64,000 bases of DNA from NCBI RefSeq assembly GCF_900109755.1, contig NZ_FOAR01000003.1, forward strand, positions 241,760-305,759, in the 5' to 3' direction. The notes under the pieces were generated by a model that was not told the origin of the DNA, did not search any database, and worked only from the letters and a program-made list of their open reading frames with translations. The DNA comes from Pseudomonas agarici (lineage in GTDB: Bacteria; Pseudomonadota; Gammaproteobacteria; Pseudomonadales; Pseudomonadaceae). This document shows, one piece after another, positions 1 to 7,796 of this stretch (the stretch's first letter is position 1; every line of letters starts with the position of its first letter). The position numbers and the translations under genes were made by a program.

Positions 1-88
1 TGAACGCGGCGCGCAGGCCATCGAGGGAATATCCCGATGCGTTGAGGATACGTTTGAAACCGGTTTGACCTTTAAAAGGCGAAGACAT
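1..88 (-). CDS. dgkA: diacylglycerol kinase, N-terminal part (runs off the window)
   Basis: The first 29 codons of a leftward gene are visible, starting at an ATG at 88. The residues (MSSPFKGQTGFKR, then ILNASGYSLDGLRAAF) match the cytoplasmic N-terminus of prokaryotic diacylglycerol kinase, a small trimeric inner-membrane enzyme that phosphorylates diacylglycerol for phospholipid recycling. The membrane helices and catalytic residues lie outside the window. In P. aeruginosa dgkA adjoins erdR, as here, which supports the call. Confidence 0.8.
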   Translation of the reverse strand, partial: MSSPFKGQTGFKRILNASGYSLDGLRAAF

Positions 89-165
89 AAGTAGGCAACT
101 GAGCGAAAAGAGGTAGGAAAGCTAATTCAACAAAAGTCAAAAAAGCGTGAATAGTCGGTATTCTA

Positions 166-813
166 TCAGCTCGAAATTGATTCGAGCTGTTGCAGGAGCA
201 AGGCAGCCTGGGTACGGGTCCGCACGCCCAGCTTGCGGAAGATCGCCGTGACGTGAGCCTTGATCGTCGCCTCGGACACACTCAGCTCATGGGCGATCTG
301 TTTGTTCAGCAGCCCTTCGCAAACCCTGGTCAGCACCCGGAACTGCTGGGGTGTCAGACTGGCCAGACCGGCGCTGGCGGCCTTGGCCTCCTCGGAGACG
401 CTGACAGCTTCGAAGGCCTGCGGTGGCCACCAGACATCGCCGTCGAGCACTGTGCGCACAGCCCTTTGAATCACCTCCAGGGAGCTGGATTTGGGGATAA
501 AGCCACTGGCGCCGAATTCGCGGGAACGTACCACCACCGAGGCCTCTTCCTGAGCCGAGACCATGACTACCGGAATCTGCGGGTATTGGCCGCGCAGCAA
601 CACCAGACCGGAGAAACCGTAGGCGCCGGGCATGTTCAGGTCCAGCAGGACCAGGTCCCAATCGGCTTTCTCGGTCAGGCGGGTTTCCAGCTCGGCAATG
701 CTCGCCACCTCCACCAGCCGTACATCGGGCCCAAGCCCAAGAGTCACCGCCTGATGCAATGCACTGCGAAAAAGAGGGTGGTCGTCGGCGATCAGGATTT
801 CGTATGTGGTCAT
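166..813 (-). CDS. erdR: LuxR/NarL-type response regulator ErdR
   Basis: The product is a 215-aa two-domain response regulator. The receiver begins MTTYEILIADDHPLF, with the likely phospho-acceptor Asp near residue 58 (LVLLDLNMPG). The C-terminal LuxR-type helix-turn-helix contains LTPQQFRVLTRVCEGLLNKQIA. The frame is open further upstream, but the ATG at 813 begins exactly at the conserved receiver start. In Pseudomonas, ErdR acts in the hierarchy that controls ethanol and acetate metabolism genes. Its place beside dgkA agrees with the P. aeruginosa order. The gene name rests on recalled synteny and family; the response-regulator call is certain. Confidence 0.85.
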   Translation of the reverse strand: MTTYEILIADDHPLFRSALHQAVTLGLGPDVRLVEVASIAELETRLTEKADWDLVLLDLNMPGAYGFSGLVLLRGQYPQIPVVMVSAQEEASVVVRSREFGASGFIPKSSSLEVIQRAVRTVLDGDVWWPPQAFEAVSVSEEAKAASAGLASLTPQQFRVLTRVCEGLLNKQIAHELSVSEATIKAHVTAIFRKLGVRTRTQAALLLQQLESISS

Positions 814-1052
814 TTTCCCAATGATCCTGTTATTAGGCGAGCGTCGATCGGTTGGCGACTCGCCGAAACCTGTCAAAGCGACAACTTGCAAAAGCTGTGT
901 ACCACGAGGACAGGTTCCACGCTAAAAGCCCGGAACACCGGCCTGTCAACACTCTGGCGCAGGCGAATCGGCGCCAAGCATGACCAGCGCAGCCAAGGTG
1001 GTCAAGTTCGATACGTTACGGCACAGCCATCGACTGGCCAATAACAGTGCCA

Positions 1053-1778
1053 TCATGCACATGGCACTGGAAGAAAAGACTTGAGTCGCCGATGGGCCTC
1101 ATCATCCAGATCGAGCGGCAACTGGAATTTGGCGCCCAGGTAATGGGCAGTAAAGACCTCCAGCAAGGCACTCACCGCCTCGCCGGCACGGGTATCGCCC
1201 GCCAGCTCCAGGCACAAGGCGCCCACCTCCGCGGTGCAGAAGTGGTCGTCGCGTTTGGAGCGGCGCAATTTGTAGCGCGACAACTGCTCAAACTCCAGGC
1301 TCAGCACCGGGAAGCGCTCAAGATAAGGGCTTTTACGAAACATCTTGCGTGCCTCGGTCCAGGTCGCGTCTAGCAAGATAAACAACGGTCGCCTACCGTC
1401 TACCCGCTGTACCTGGGTTACCACCCGCTCCGGTGCCACGAATTCTCCCGGGAACACGATAAACGGTTGCCATTGAGGGTCGGCCAGCAAGGCCAGCAAT
1501 TGCGGATCAACCTCGGTGCGCGACCAACTGAAGGCCGTGGTATCGGCGATCACATCGGCGATCAACCAACCGGTATTGCTCGGCTTCATCGGTTCGACAT
1601 CGTGCATCAGCAGACATATCGCCGACTGCGCCGCGACCCGGGGGCGCCAGCCACACAGGCAATACTGCGCAATCACACGACAGCCCTCACAACGCTCGGC
1701 CCTTGAGCCCCGCGCGGTGAACGGCGCTTTGGCGCGGGCCAGGCGCTGGGCGCGCAGACGGGAAACCGCGTGGCTCAT
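1053..1778 (-). CDS. tapT: DTW-domain tRNA-uridine aminocarboxypropyltransferase
   Basis: This 241-aa protein has the family's signature DATWTEARKM motif and an N-terminal Cys cluster (CEGCRVIAQYCLCGW) suited to metal binding. DTW proteins such as E. coli TapT (YfiP) transfer the 3-amino-3-carboxypropyl group of SAM to U47 of tRNA, forming acp3U. I placed the start at the ATG at 1778 (MSHAVSRLR); an in-frame TTG at 1796 would add six residues. Neither has a strong ribosome-binding site. The gene is transcribed towards erdR but separated by about 240 bp. Exact substrate specificity is inferred from the family. Confidence 0.8.
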   Translation of the reverse strand: MSHAVSRLRAQRLARAKAPFTARGSRAERCEGCRVIAQYCLCGWRPRVAAQSAICLLMHDVEPMKPSNTGWLIADVIADTTAFSWSRTEVDPQLLALLADPQWQPFIVFPGEFVAPERVVTQVQRVDGRRPLFILLDATWTEARKMFRKSPYLERFPVLSLEFEQLSRYKLRRSKRDDHFCTAEVGALCLELAGDTRAGEAVSALLEVFTAHYLGAKFQLPLDLDDEAHRRLKSFLPVPCA

Positions 1779-2002
1779 AAGCTGCAACGCTGACAAAAAG
1801 AAGGGCTGAACACGAAAATACGACTCACAGCGATAAAAAGTACGGGAAGTTTAACAGAGGCAATGGCGCCGTTTGAGCAGCGGCCCGTCGATACTGCCTT
1901 CAGCCCCTAGTAGGGCCTACAACTGCCCTCTATACTTCGCGACCACTGAACGCACAGTCCGGTAGCGGGTCGAAGCACCCGTGACCCCATCAGGAGAGTT
2001 TC

Positions 2003-2428
2003 ATGCTGCGCCTTATCGTACCGTCCATCGCCCTTTTGCTGGCGTTGCCCTTCAGTGCCCAAGCGGCCTCGCTGAAGGATTTCGAACTGAACAAAATGCT
2101 GCAGGACGTCGCGCACAAGAGCAACCAAACCCTGCCTCGCGAACTCGACAACAATATCCTCGAAGTTGCCTACACGGTGGAAGGCAACCAGTTAATCGAC
2201 CATCTCAGCGTGCAATCGGACTATGCCCAAAGCATGCGAGCCAATCCAAAGGCGGTCTACCTGCAACTGGGCGCCAGCGTTTGCCGTAACCCCAACTATC
2301 GAAAGCTGATGGCTCAGGGCGCGGTGATGCGCTACGAATTCACCGAGAACAAGAGCAACCGTCCCGTCGCCTCCGCACACTTCGTGGAAAGCGACTGCCC
2401 GAAAGCGACGCCGCCGAAGAAAAACTAA
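2003..2428 (+). CDS. PA3611-like secreted quorum-sensing-regulated protein
   Basis: A 141-aa exported protein follows the Shine-Dalgarno sequence CAGGAGAGTTTC. A typical signal peptide (hydrophobic IVPSIALLLALPFSAQA, cleavage near residue 21) precedes a small domain with two cysteines (VCRNPNYR and ESDCP) that probably form a disulfide in the periplasm. It resembles the P. aeruginosa PA3611 family of quorum-sensing-regulated virulence factors. No enzymatic motif is visible and the biochemical role is unknown. It sits between tapT and a small convergent gene, with the two stop codons abutting at 2428/2429. Confidence 0.7.
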   Translation: MLRLIVPSIALLLALPFSAQAASLKDFELNKMLQDVAHKSNQTLPRELDNNILEVAYTVEGNQLIDHLSVQSDYAQSMRANPKAVYLQLGASVCRNPNYRKLMAQGAVMRYEFTENKSNRPVASAHFVESDCPKATPPKKN

Positions 2429-2623
2429 TCACTGGCACGCCTGGCGTCGTTGTTCATCATCGGCGCGCAGCTCCGCCACCAGCGCTTGCATGTAGCGCGA
2501 GTGCCGTCTCGCGCCCTCCAGCCGTCGGCGACATTCATCCTCCAGGCTGAGTTGGTTGCTCAGTGCAGCCATCTGCAACAATTGATACAGCTCGTTATCG
2601 ACTTCTAGCGTTATCCTCTCCAT
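2429..2623 (-). CDS. small ribbon-helix-helix-like protein
   Basis: A 64-aa protein begins MERITLEVDNELYQLLQMAA. The frame is open upstream, but the start is fixed by a strong AAGGAGG six bases before the ATG at 2623. The N-terminal beta strand followed by two helices resembles short ribbon-helix-helix DNA-binding or antitoxin-like proteins. The C-terminal half is charged and probably helical (RRLEGARRHSRYMQALVAEL). No toxin partner is adjacent: the next gene leftwards is the convergent PA3611-like gene. Function is not assignable beyond a possible small regulator. Confidence 0.55.
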   Translation of the reverse strand: MERITLEVDNELYQLLQMAALSNQLSLEDECRRRLEGARRHSRYMQALVAELRADDEQRRQACQ

Positions 2624-2946
2624 CACCCGCCTCCTTGTCATCCCGGTACAGATCCTACCACCTGAAAACACCGGCCTGGACCTGTCACACCGATGAAACG
2701 CTTCAGGCCAGCTTGTAATGTAAGTCAATCAGAGTAAGAAGTCGCGGGCACAACTTCTGACGAGCGGTGCACGTCATCCGCAACGCTACAACAAGCTGTT
2801 GCCAGACAAGACTTTATAGGCCCATGATCAATTCGCCAGGTCTCATGCAAAGACATTGAGCTGGCTATACAGCGGCGCATGCAGTCTCGCGGCAACGGTG
2901 AATATTTCGACCGTGCCAGAAGTTCTGTATATGAAGGAGAAGTTGA
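2624..2946. other. intergenic region with no recognised gene
   Basis: This 320-bp divergent interval lies between the small protein and the LOG-family gene. Short open frames cross it but have no ribosome-binding sites or family signal. It must hold the promoters of both neighbours. I see no clear operator, RNA or repeat. Confidence 0.5.
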
Positions 2947-4065
2947 ATGCCTTACCAATCGGATGACTTGCTGTCCCGTCATTTCCAGAGCAACGGTGTC
3001 GACCTGACCAGCAAGGTCGAAGAACAACTCAAGTGGGTTGCACCTGACAGCCCGAACCTCCCGCTTTATCGCGATATGATGCTGACCGTCCTGCGCATGG
3101 CCCAGGATGACCGCAATCGCTGGAACGCCAAGATCGTGCTGCAGGCCCTGCGTGAACTGGAGCATGCTTTTCGAGTGCTGGACCAGTTCAAGGGCCGCCG
3201 CAAGGTCACGGTGTTCGGCTCCGCCCGCACTCCCCTCGAACACCCACTGTACGCCCAAGCCAAGGAACTGGGCGCCGCCCTCGCCCACTCCGACCTGATG
3301 GTCATTACCGGTGGCGGTGGCGGTATCATGGCCGCCGCCCATGCCGGCGCCGGCCTAGAACACAGCCTGGGCTTTAATATCACCCTGCCCTTCGAACAGC
3401 AGGCGAATCCAACGGTCGACGGCACTGTTCACCTGCTGTCCTTCCATTTCTTCTTTACTCGCAAGCTGTTCTTCGTCAAGGAAGCTGACGCGCTGGTGCT
3501 GTGCCCAGGCGGATTCGGCACCCTCGATGAAGCGCTGGAAGTGCTGACCCTGATCCAGACCGGCAAAAGCCCGCTGGTGCCGGTGGTGTTGCTGGATACG
3601 CCTGGCGGCAGCTTCTGGAAAGGCGCCCTCGACTTCATCCGCAATCAGCTGGAGGCCAATCACTACATCCTGCCAAAGGACCTGAAGCTGGCCCGTCTGG
3701 TGTATAGCGCCGATGAGGCAGTGAAGGAAATCAACCAGTTCTACAGCAACTTCCACTCAAGCCGCTGGCTGAAGAATCAGTTCGTAATCCGCATGAACCA
3801 TCCTCTCAACGAACAGGCACTGACGCAATTGGACGAGCAGTTCACCGACCTGTGTGTCAGCGGCGGTTTTCATCAGCATGCGTACACTGGCCAGGATCAG
3901 GACGAACCGCAATTCAGCCACCTGTCGCGGCTAGCGTTTCATTTTACCGCGCGGGACCAAGGGCGTTTGCGCGAGCTGGTGGACTTCATCAACCTGCCGG
4001 AAAACTGGAGCAAGGCCTGGATACCCGAGCAACAACAAGCCAGGGAGCCGATCAAAGTCTCGTGA
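2947..4065 (+). CDS. LOG-family (lysine decarboxylase-like) nucleotide phosphoribohydrolase
   Basis: A 372-aa protein starts at an ATG preceded by GAAGGAG. It contains the Rossmann motif VITGGGGGIMAAA and the diagnostic catalytic motif PGGFGTLDE of the LOG/TIGR00730 family, once misnamed lysine decarboxylases. Characterised members cleave nucleoside 5'-monophosphates at the N-glycosidic bond; some release cytokinins. This version is longer than the usual 180-220 aa, with about 75 extra N-terminal residues and about 100 C-terminal residues, as in the long LOG proteins of Pseudomonas. The natural substrate is unknown. It ends immediately before the convergent recX stop. Confidence 0.8.
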   Translation: MPYQSDDLLSRHFQSNGVDLTSKVEEQLKWVAPDSPNLPLYRDMMLTVLRMAQDDRNRWNAKIVLQALRELEHAFRVLDQFKGRRKVTVFGSARTPLEHPLYAQAKELGAALAHSDLMVITGGGGGIMAAAHAGAGLEHSLGFNITLPFEQQANPTVDGTVHLLSFHFFFTRKLFFVKEADALVLCPGGFGTLDEALEVLTLIQTGKSPLVPVVLLDTPGGSFWKGALDFIRNQLEANHYILPKDLKLARLVYSADEAVKEINQFYSNFHSSRWLKNQFVIRMNHPLNEQALTQLDEQFTDLCVSGGFHQHAYTGQDQDEPQFSHLSRLAFHFTARDQGRLRELVDFINLPENWSKAWIPEQQQAREPIKVS

Positions 4066-4533
4066 TCAGTCGTCCATGCCTCGGCCGCTGAACAAGCGAC
4101 CGATCATTTCCATAGAATAACCCCGATAACTCAGGAAGCGTCCCTGCCGGGCACGCTCACGGGCGTCGACCGGCAGTTGCCCGGCAAACTTGCGCCGCCA
4201 GGTGTCTTCCAGTTGCGCCTGCCAATCCAGGCCACTTTCACGCAGGGCCTGCTCGATATCGCTGCGCTGAAGACCGCGCTGGCTCAGTTCCTCGCGAATG
4301 CGCAAAGGCCCATAGCCGGAACGGGCACGGTAAGAAACAAAGCTTTCGAGGTAACGGGATTCGGACAGCAGCCCCTCTTGCGTCAGACGGTCGAGTTCGC
4401 TGTCGATCATTTCGGGAGAAGCGCCGCGCTGGCGCAATTTGCGTGTCAGCTCGACTCGACCATGCTCGCGTCGTGCGAGCAGGTCCATGGCAGTACGCCG
4501 TACAGCAACAGGGGTATCCAGTACGGCGCTCAT
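4066..4533 (-). CDS. recX: RecX, regulator of RecA
   Basis: This 155-aa basic, helical protein has the three-repeat RecX architecture ([14 protein letters not shown], then [17 protein letters not shown], then [16 protein letters not shown]). RecX binds RecA filaments and inhibits their growth. The gene starts eight bases after the recA stop codon, so recA and recX are almost certainly co-transcribed, with recX at lower level. Length and order are normal for Pseudomonas. Confidence 0.93.
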   Translation of the reverse strand: MSAVLDTPVAVRRTAMDLLARREHGRVELTRKLRQRGASPEMIDSELDRLTQEGLLSESRYLESFVSYRARSGYGPLRIREELSQRGLQRSDIEQALRESGLDWQAQLEDTWRRKFAGQLPVDARERARQGRFLSYRGYSMEMIGRLFSGRGMDD

Positions 4534-4541
4534 CGCTTCAC

Positions 4542-5606
4542 TCAGAGGTCAGCGTCAGCCAGATCGTCTTCGGTTTCAACGATCGCGGCAGCGCCGGAGT
4601 TGGCTTTGGTATCAACGCCTGGGCTCAGCAACTTGTCACGCAGTTGCTTCTCAAGGGTCGCGGCGATTTCCGGGTTCTCCGCCAGAAACTTGGCCGAGTT
4701 GGCCTTGCCCTGACCGATCTTGCTGCCGTTGTAGCTGTACCAGGCACCGGACTTCTCGACGAAGCCGTGCAGCACGCCCAGGTCGATCATCTCACCATTG
4801 AGGTAGATACCCTTGCCGTAGAGAATCTGGAACTCGGCCTGACGGAACGGCGAAGCCACCTTGTTCTTGACCACCTTGACACGGGTTTCGCTGCCGACCA
4901 CTTCATCGCCTTCCTTCACCGCGCCGGTACGGCGGATGTCCAGGCGAACCGAAGCGTAGAACTTCAGCGCGTTACCACCGGTAGTGGTTTCCGGGCTGCC
5001 GAACATCACGCCGATTTTCATGCGGATCTGGTTGATGAAAATCACCAGGCAGTTGGCGTTCTTGATGTTACCGGTGATCTTGCGCAGCGCCTGGGACATC
5101 AAGCGAGCCTGCAGGCCGACATGCATGTCACCCATTTCGCCTTCGATTTCCGCTTTTGGCACCAGTGCGGCCACGGAGTCGACGATGATCACGTCAACCG
5201 CGTTGGAACGTACCAGCATGTCGGTGATTTCCAGGGCCTGCTCGCCGGTGTCCGGTTGGGACACCAGCAGGTCGTCGACATTCACTCCCAGCTTGCCGGC
5301 GTATTCCGGGTCCAGGGCGTGTTCGGCATCGACGAAGGCACAGGTTGCACCGGCTTTCTGCGCCTGGGCGATGACGGAAAGCGTCAGGGTGGTCTTACCC
5401 GAGGATTCCGGGCCGTAGATTTCCACGATACGACCCTTTGGCAGACCGCCAATACCGAGCGCGATATCCAGGCCCAGGGAACCGGTGGAGATCGAAGGGA
5501 TCGCCTGGCGGTCATGATCGCCCATACGCATCACGGCACCCTTGCCGAATTGACGTTCGATCTGACCCAAGGCCGCAGCCAAGGCTTTCTTCTTGTTGTC
5601 GTCCAT
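4542..5606 (-). CDS. recA: RecA recombinase
   Basis: A 354-aa RecA begins [20 protein letters not shown]. It carries Walker A GPESSGKT, the Walker B-like [10 protein letters not shown], and the MAW-region [14 protein letters not shown]. RecA forms filaments on single-stranded DNA, drives strand exchange and stimulates autocleavage of LexA. It should do the same for the LexA/CI-type repressor of the tailocin cluster in this window, linking DNA damage to tailocin production. The start at 5606 was chosen over an in-frame upstream codon because MDDNKKK is the conserved N-terminus. A LexA box lies about 40 bp upstream. Confidence 0.97.
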   Translation of the reverse strand: MDDNKKKALAAALGQIERQFGKGAVMRMGDHDRQAIPSISTGSLGLDIALGIGGLPKGRIVEIYGPESSGKTTLTLSVIAQAQKAGATCAFVDAEHALDPEYAGKLGVNVDDLLVSQPDTGEQALEITDMLVRSNAVDVIIVDSVAALVPKAEIEGEMGDMHVGLQARLMSQALRKITGNIKNANCLVIFINQIRMKIGVMFGSPETTTGGNALKFYASVRLDIRRTGAVKEGDEVVGSETRVKVVKNKVASPFRQAEFQILYGKGIYLNGEMIDLGVLHGFVEKSGAWYSYNGSKIGQGKANSAKFLAENPEIAATLEKQLRDKLLSPGVDTKANSGAAAIVETEDDLADADL

Positions 5607-5646
5607 TAAAGTCCTCACGTAATCAATAAGGCCTGACGGCCAACAC

Positions 5647-5662
5647 CTGTATAAGTAGCCAG
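5647..5662 (-). promoter_or_regulatory. LexA (SOS) box of recA
   Basis: CTGTATAAGTAGCCAG has the CTG-N10-CAG form of a gammaproteobacterial LexA operator. It lies 41-56 bp upstream of the recA start. The right half departs from the ideal palindrome, as is common. Confidence 0.8.
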
Positions 5663-5689
5663 TATTATTCCACAGCCTCGGCGGATCGC

Positions 5690-6190
5690 CTACCCCTGTT
5701 TTGCGATTTCTGCTTCCGCCCGTCGCAACAGCCCTTCCAGTGCGGCCCGCACCGTCTGTCGACGGACCGCATCGCGGTCGCCGGGGAAGTGCCGGCGCTC
5801 GCTGTCGACCTCGTCGCCGACACCCCAGGCGAGCCAGACGGTGCCCACCGGCTTTTCCATCGACCCGCCGTCCGGCCCGGCCACGCCACTGACCGCCACG
5901 GCAAATTGCGCCGCGCTGTGGGCCTGGGCGCCACGGACCATGGCCTCGACCACTTCGCGGCTGACCGCACCGACCTGACCGAACAGGACCTCGGGCACCT
6001 GCAACTGGCGGGTCTTCTGTTGATTGGAATAGGTCACATAGCCGGCCTCGAACCAGGCCGAGCTGCCGGGAATCCGCGTGATCGCCTCGGCGATACCGCC
6101 GCCGGTACAGGACTCGGCCGTAGTGACCTGGGCGTTCAGAACCTGCAAACGCCGACCGAGTTCCACGGCCAGTTGGGTGATGTCGTCCAC
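5690..6190 (-). CDS. cinA: CinA-like nicotinamide-nucleotide amidase (PncC domain only)
   Basis: A 166-aa single-domain CinA C-terminal protein. Family motifs are [16 protein letters not shown] near the N-terminus and [12 protein letters not shown] in the middle. The enzyme deamidates nicotinamide mononucleotide to nicotinate mononucleotide in pyridine nucleotide salvage. The GTG start at 6190 is favoured because CAGGAG precedes it by the right distance; the frame extends 13 codons further without a good site. It sits upstream of recA as in other Pseudomonas. The tailocin cluster begins immediately to its right, which makes cinA one border of the insertion site. Confidence 0.88.
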   Translation of the reverse strand: MDDITQLAVELGRRLQVLNAQVTTAESCTGGGIAEAITRIPGSSAWFEAGYVTYSNQQKTRQLQVPEVLFGQVGAVSREVVEAMVRGAQAHSAAQFAVAVSGVAGPDGGSMEKPVGTVWLAWGVGDEVDSERRHFPGDRDAVRRQTVRAALEGLLRRAEAEIAKQG

Positions 6191-6276
6191 GTTGCTCTCC
6201 TGACGGGGCCGGTTGCGCAAAATGAACACCCTACATGAGCGCCTCGGACTTTCAAGCCGCGATGTGCATCCGCCGC

Positions 6277-6813
6277 TCAGTGCGACACCGCCTCGGCATA
6301 CGCCTGACAGGCCTGCAAGGCAATCAGGGCGCGGTCGCCGTCGTCGGTGATGGCGATAATTCGTTGAGCATGCGCCGGGTCAAGTCGGGCGCGTGCGGCT
6401 GCATGAACCACGCCGCTGGCGGCGGTGGTGGCTGGCATCGCGCAGCCACTGGCAAGATCGCCTGCGTCGAGGAGGACTGACAACCGCAGATCAGCAGTGG
6501 CAATCCGATCGCGCAAGCGCGCCTGATCCTGTTGTACATCACTCAACTCCTTTGCATGGATCTGGTCGCTGGCCTGGAGCTGCTGCTCCAGGGCCAGGCG
6601 TTTATCCTGTTCGGCACGTTGCTGCGTTGCTGCGGCCAGGGCAATCTGGTGGAGCGTGTCGGCTTGCTGTCTGGCTTGATGCTCCAGTTGCAGGCCGTAA
6701 CGCCAGTCCTGAATCCACCAGGCCAGCGCCGCCGAGCTGCCGGCCACAATGGCCAACAGCGCGACAGCGACGAATAGACGGTAAGGCGCCGGGATCAGAT
6801 CGAGGAAACGCAT
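6277..6813 (-). CDS. Rz-like inner-membrane spanin
   Basis: A 178-aa lysis protein of the i-spanin type. It has one N-terminal transmembrane segment (LFVAVALLAIVAGSSAALAWW), then a long periplasmic helical stretch rich in Gln, Glu and Ala (ARQQADTLHQIALAAATQQR and following). With the outer-membrane partner encoded inside it, it would fuse inner and outer membranes in the last step of lysis and so release tailocins. The start at 6813 (MRFLDLIPAPYR) lies inside the end of the endolysin gene, a 19-bp overlap. It is the last gene of the cluster before cinA. Confidence 0.82.
   Translation of the reverse strand: MRFLDLIPAPYRLFVAVALLAIVAGSSAALAWWIQDWRYGLQLEHQARQQADTLHQIALAAATQQRAEQDKRLALEQQLQASDQIHAKELSDVQQDQARLRDRIATADLRLSVLLDAGDLASGCAMPATTAASGVVHAAARARLDPAHAQRIIAITDDGDRALIALQACQAYAEAVSH
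6324..6542 (-). CDS. Rz1-like outer-membrane lipoprotein spanin (nested in Rz)
   Basis: A 72-aa lipoprotein is encoded entirely within the Rz gene in another frame. The lipobox LLICGC follows a short hydrophobic signal, and the mature part is proline-rich (CQPPPPPAAW), both classic o-spanin features. The start is one of two adjacent ATGs (6542 or 6539). Together with Rz it forms the two-component spanin. The nested arrangement is typical of lambda-like Rz/Rz1 pairs, which strengthens both calls. Confidence 0.8.
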   Translation of the reverse strand: MMYNRIRRACAIGLPLLICGCQSSSTQAILPVAARCQPPPPPAAWFMQPHAPDLTRRMLNELSPSPTTATAP

Positions 6814-7358
6814 AGCACCGCCCTCGCCCGCGCCCAGAGTTGCAATCGATCCTCGAGGCCGGTGAGGCCGCCGTTGATCTTGCGGGTGATGCTGTTGAAT
6901 CGATCGGCATCGGCCAGTGCGTTCAACCCTTGTTGCTCCCAGAACCAGGCCGCCGACTCGGCAGCCCACTGCGGTTGCTCCAGCAGTTGCGGTTGTTGCA
7001 GCAAACGCTCGTCGCCGAACAGCGCGAGGCTGCATTGACGATAATTGCCATGCCCGCTGATCTGGAGCAGCCCACGACCGCGATAGCGCTGACCATCGCC
7101 GTCGGCATCCGGGGTATTGCCCAAGCGAATAGCGAGGGGGCCCGTATCGTATTTGCTCAGGTATTGATCACTGCCCAGCTCCCGCACGTGGCGCAGTTGC
7201 GCCGACTCATGACCCACCTGGGCCAGGAAGGCGGCGATGCGCTTGGGGGTGTTGATTTGATGGCGGGACATGGCGGTGTTGAGAGCGGATACAAAAACGC
7301 CCGCTTGGGAGCGGGCGTCGGGCATGATTTGCAGCAACTGCTGCTGGGTAACGGACAT
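6795..7358 (-). CDS. GH19 endolysin (chitinase-like lysozyme)
   Basis: A 187-aa glycoside hydrolase family 19 domain without signal peptide. The sequence contains the catalytic-region motif FLAQVGHESAQLRHVRE and the substrate-cleft motif RYRGRGLLQISGHGNYRQ. Phage-type GH19 enzymes cleave peptidoglycan. Lacking a signal, this one should need the holin at the far end of the cluster to reach the cell wall. It overlaps the spanin gene, giving a lysis cassette split between the two ends of the tailocin locus. Confidence 0.88.
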   Translation of the reverse strand: MSVTQQQLLQIMPDARSQAGVFVSALNTAMSRHQINTPKRIAAFLAQVGHESAQLRHVRELGSDQYLSKYDTGPLAIRLGNTPDADGDGQRYRGRGLLQISGHGNYRQCSLALFGDERLLQQPQLLEQPQWAAESAAWFWEQQGLNALADADRFNSITRKINGGLTGLEDRLQLWARARAVLCVSSI

Positions 7359-7433
7359 GGTTTTCTCCGGGCATAAAAAAGTTTTCGCGGATTGCCGGGA
7401 AAATCGCTCTTGATTTTCATGAAAAAGAACTCG

Positions 7434-7754
7434 CTACGCTGGTAATCGTAGGCCATGTACTGGATCACCCGCACCCAGTTGATCCGGACTGAATATCCAT
7501 GGCAATTTTTTCAGCGTTGTCGCCCCAAAACCGCGTCCTGGTGCTGCCGAAGTCCCAGTTAAGGGCCGAGTATGTGGCGGTTTTCCCTGCTCGGTTGGCG
7601 TTAAGGCGCAACGCTTAGGAGTGACAATCAAGCAATACGCACCCTCCTTTTTGATCAGATCAGCCACCATCACAAAGGTGTACTCCTCCTGCTGGCCATC
7701 CTCATAGGTAAGCAACGCAACAACAGTGGTTGTACCGCCCCGGCGAGGGGGCAT
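7434..7754 (-). CDS. hypothetical protein, possibly a degraded fragment
   Basis: A 106-aa frame begins MPPRRGGTTTVVALLTYEDG and has a plausible beta-rich first half (YTFVMVADLIKK) followed by a Pro/Gly-rich tail that does not look like a folded protein. The same frame continues upstream without stop to the end of the acyltransferase gene (FLGGKRALKVENVK), so the true start may be lost. No strong ribosome-binding site is seen. It may be the remnant of a gene truncated when the acyltransferase was acquired. I do not recognise a family. Confidence 0.3.
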   Translation of the reverse strand: MPPRRGGTTTVVALLTYEDGQQEEYTFVMVADLIKKEGAYCLIVTPKRCALTPTEQGKPPHTRPLTGTSAAPGRGFGATTLKKLPWIFSPDQLGAGDPVHGLRLPA

Positions 7755-7796
7755 TTTGACGTTCTCGACCTTAAGCGCGCGTTTGCCGCCGAGGAA

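Noticed and set aside
4443..5609. Long rightward open frame antisense to recA
   Set aside because: Mirror of a GC-rich core gene; no family signal. The same applies to long antisense frames over gcvP, nadB, mutS and the ECF/receptor genes.
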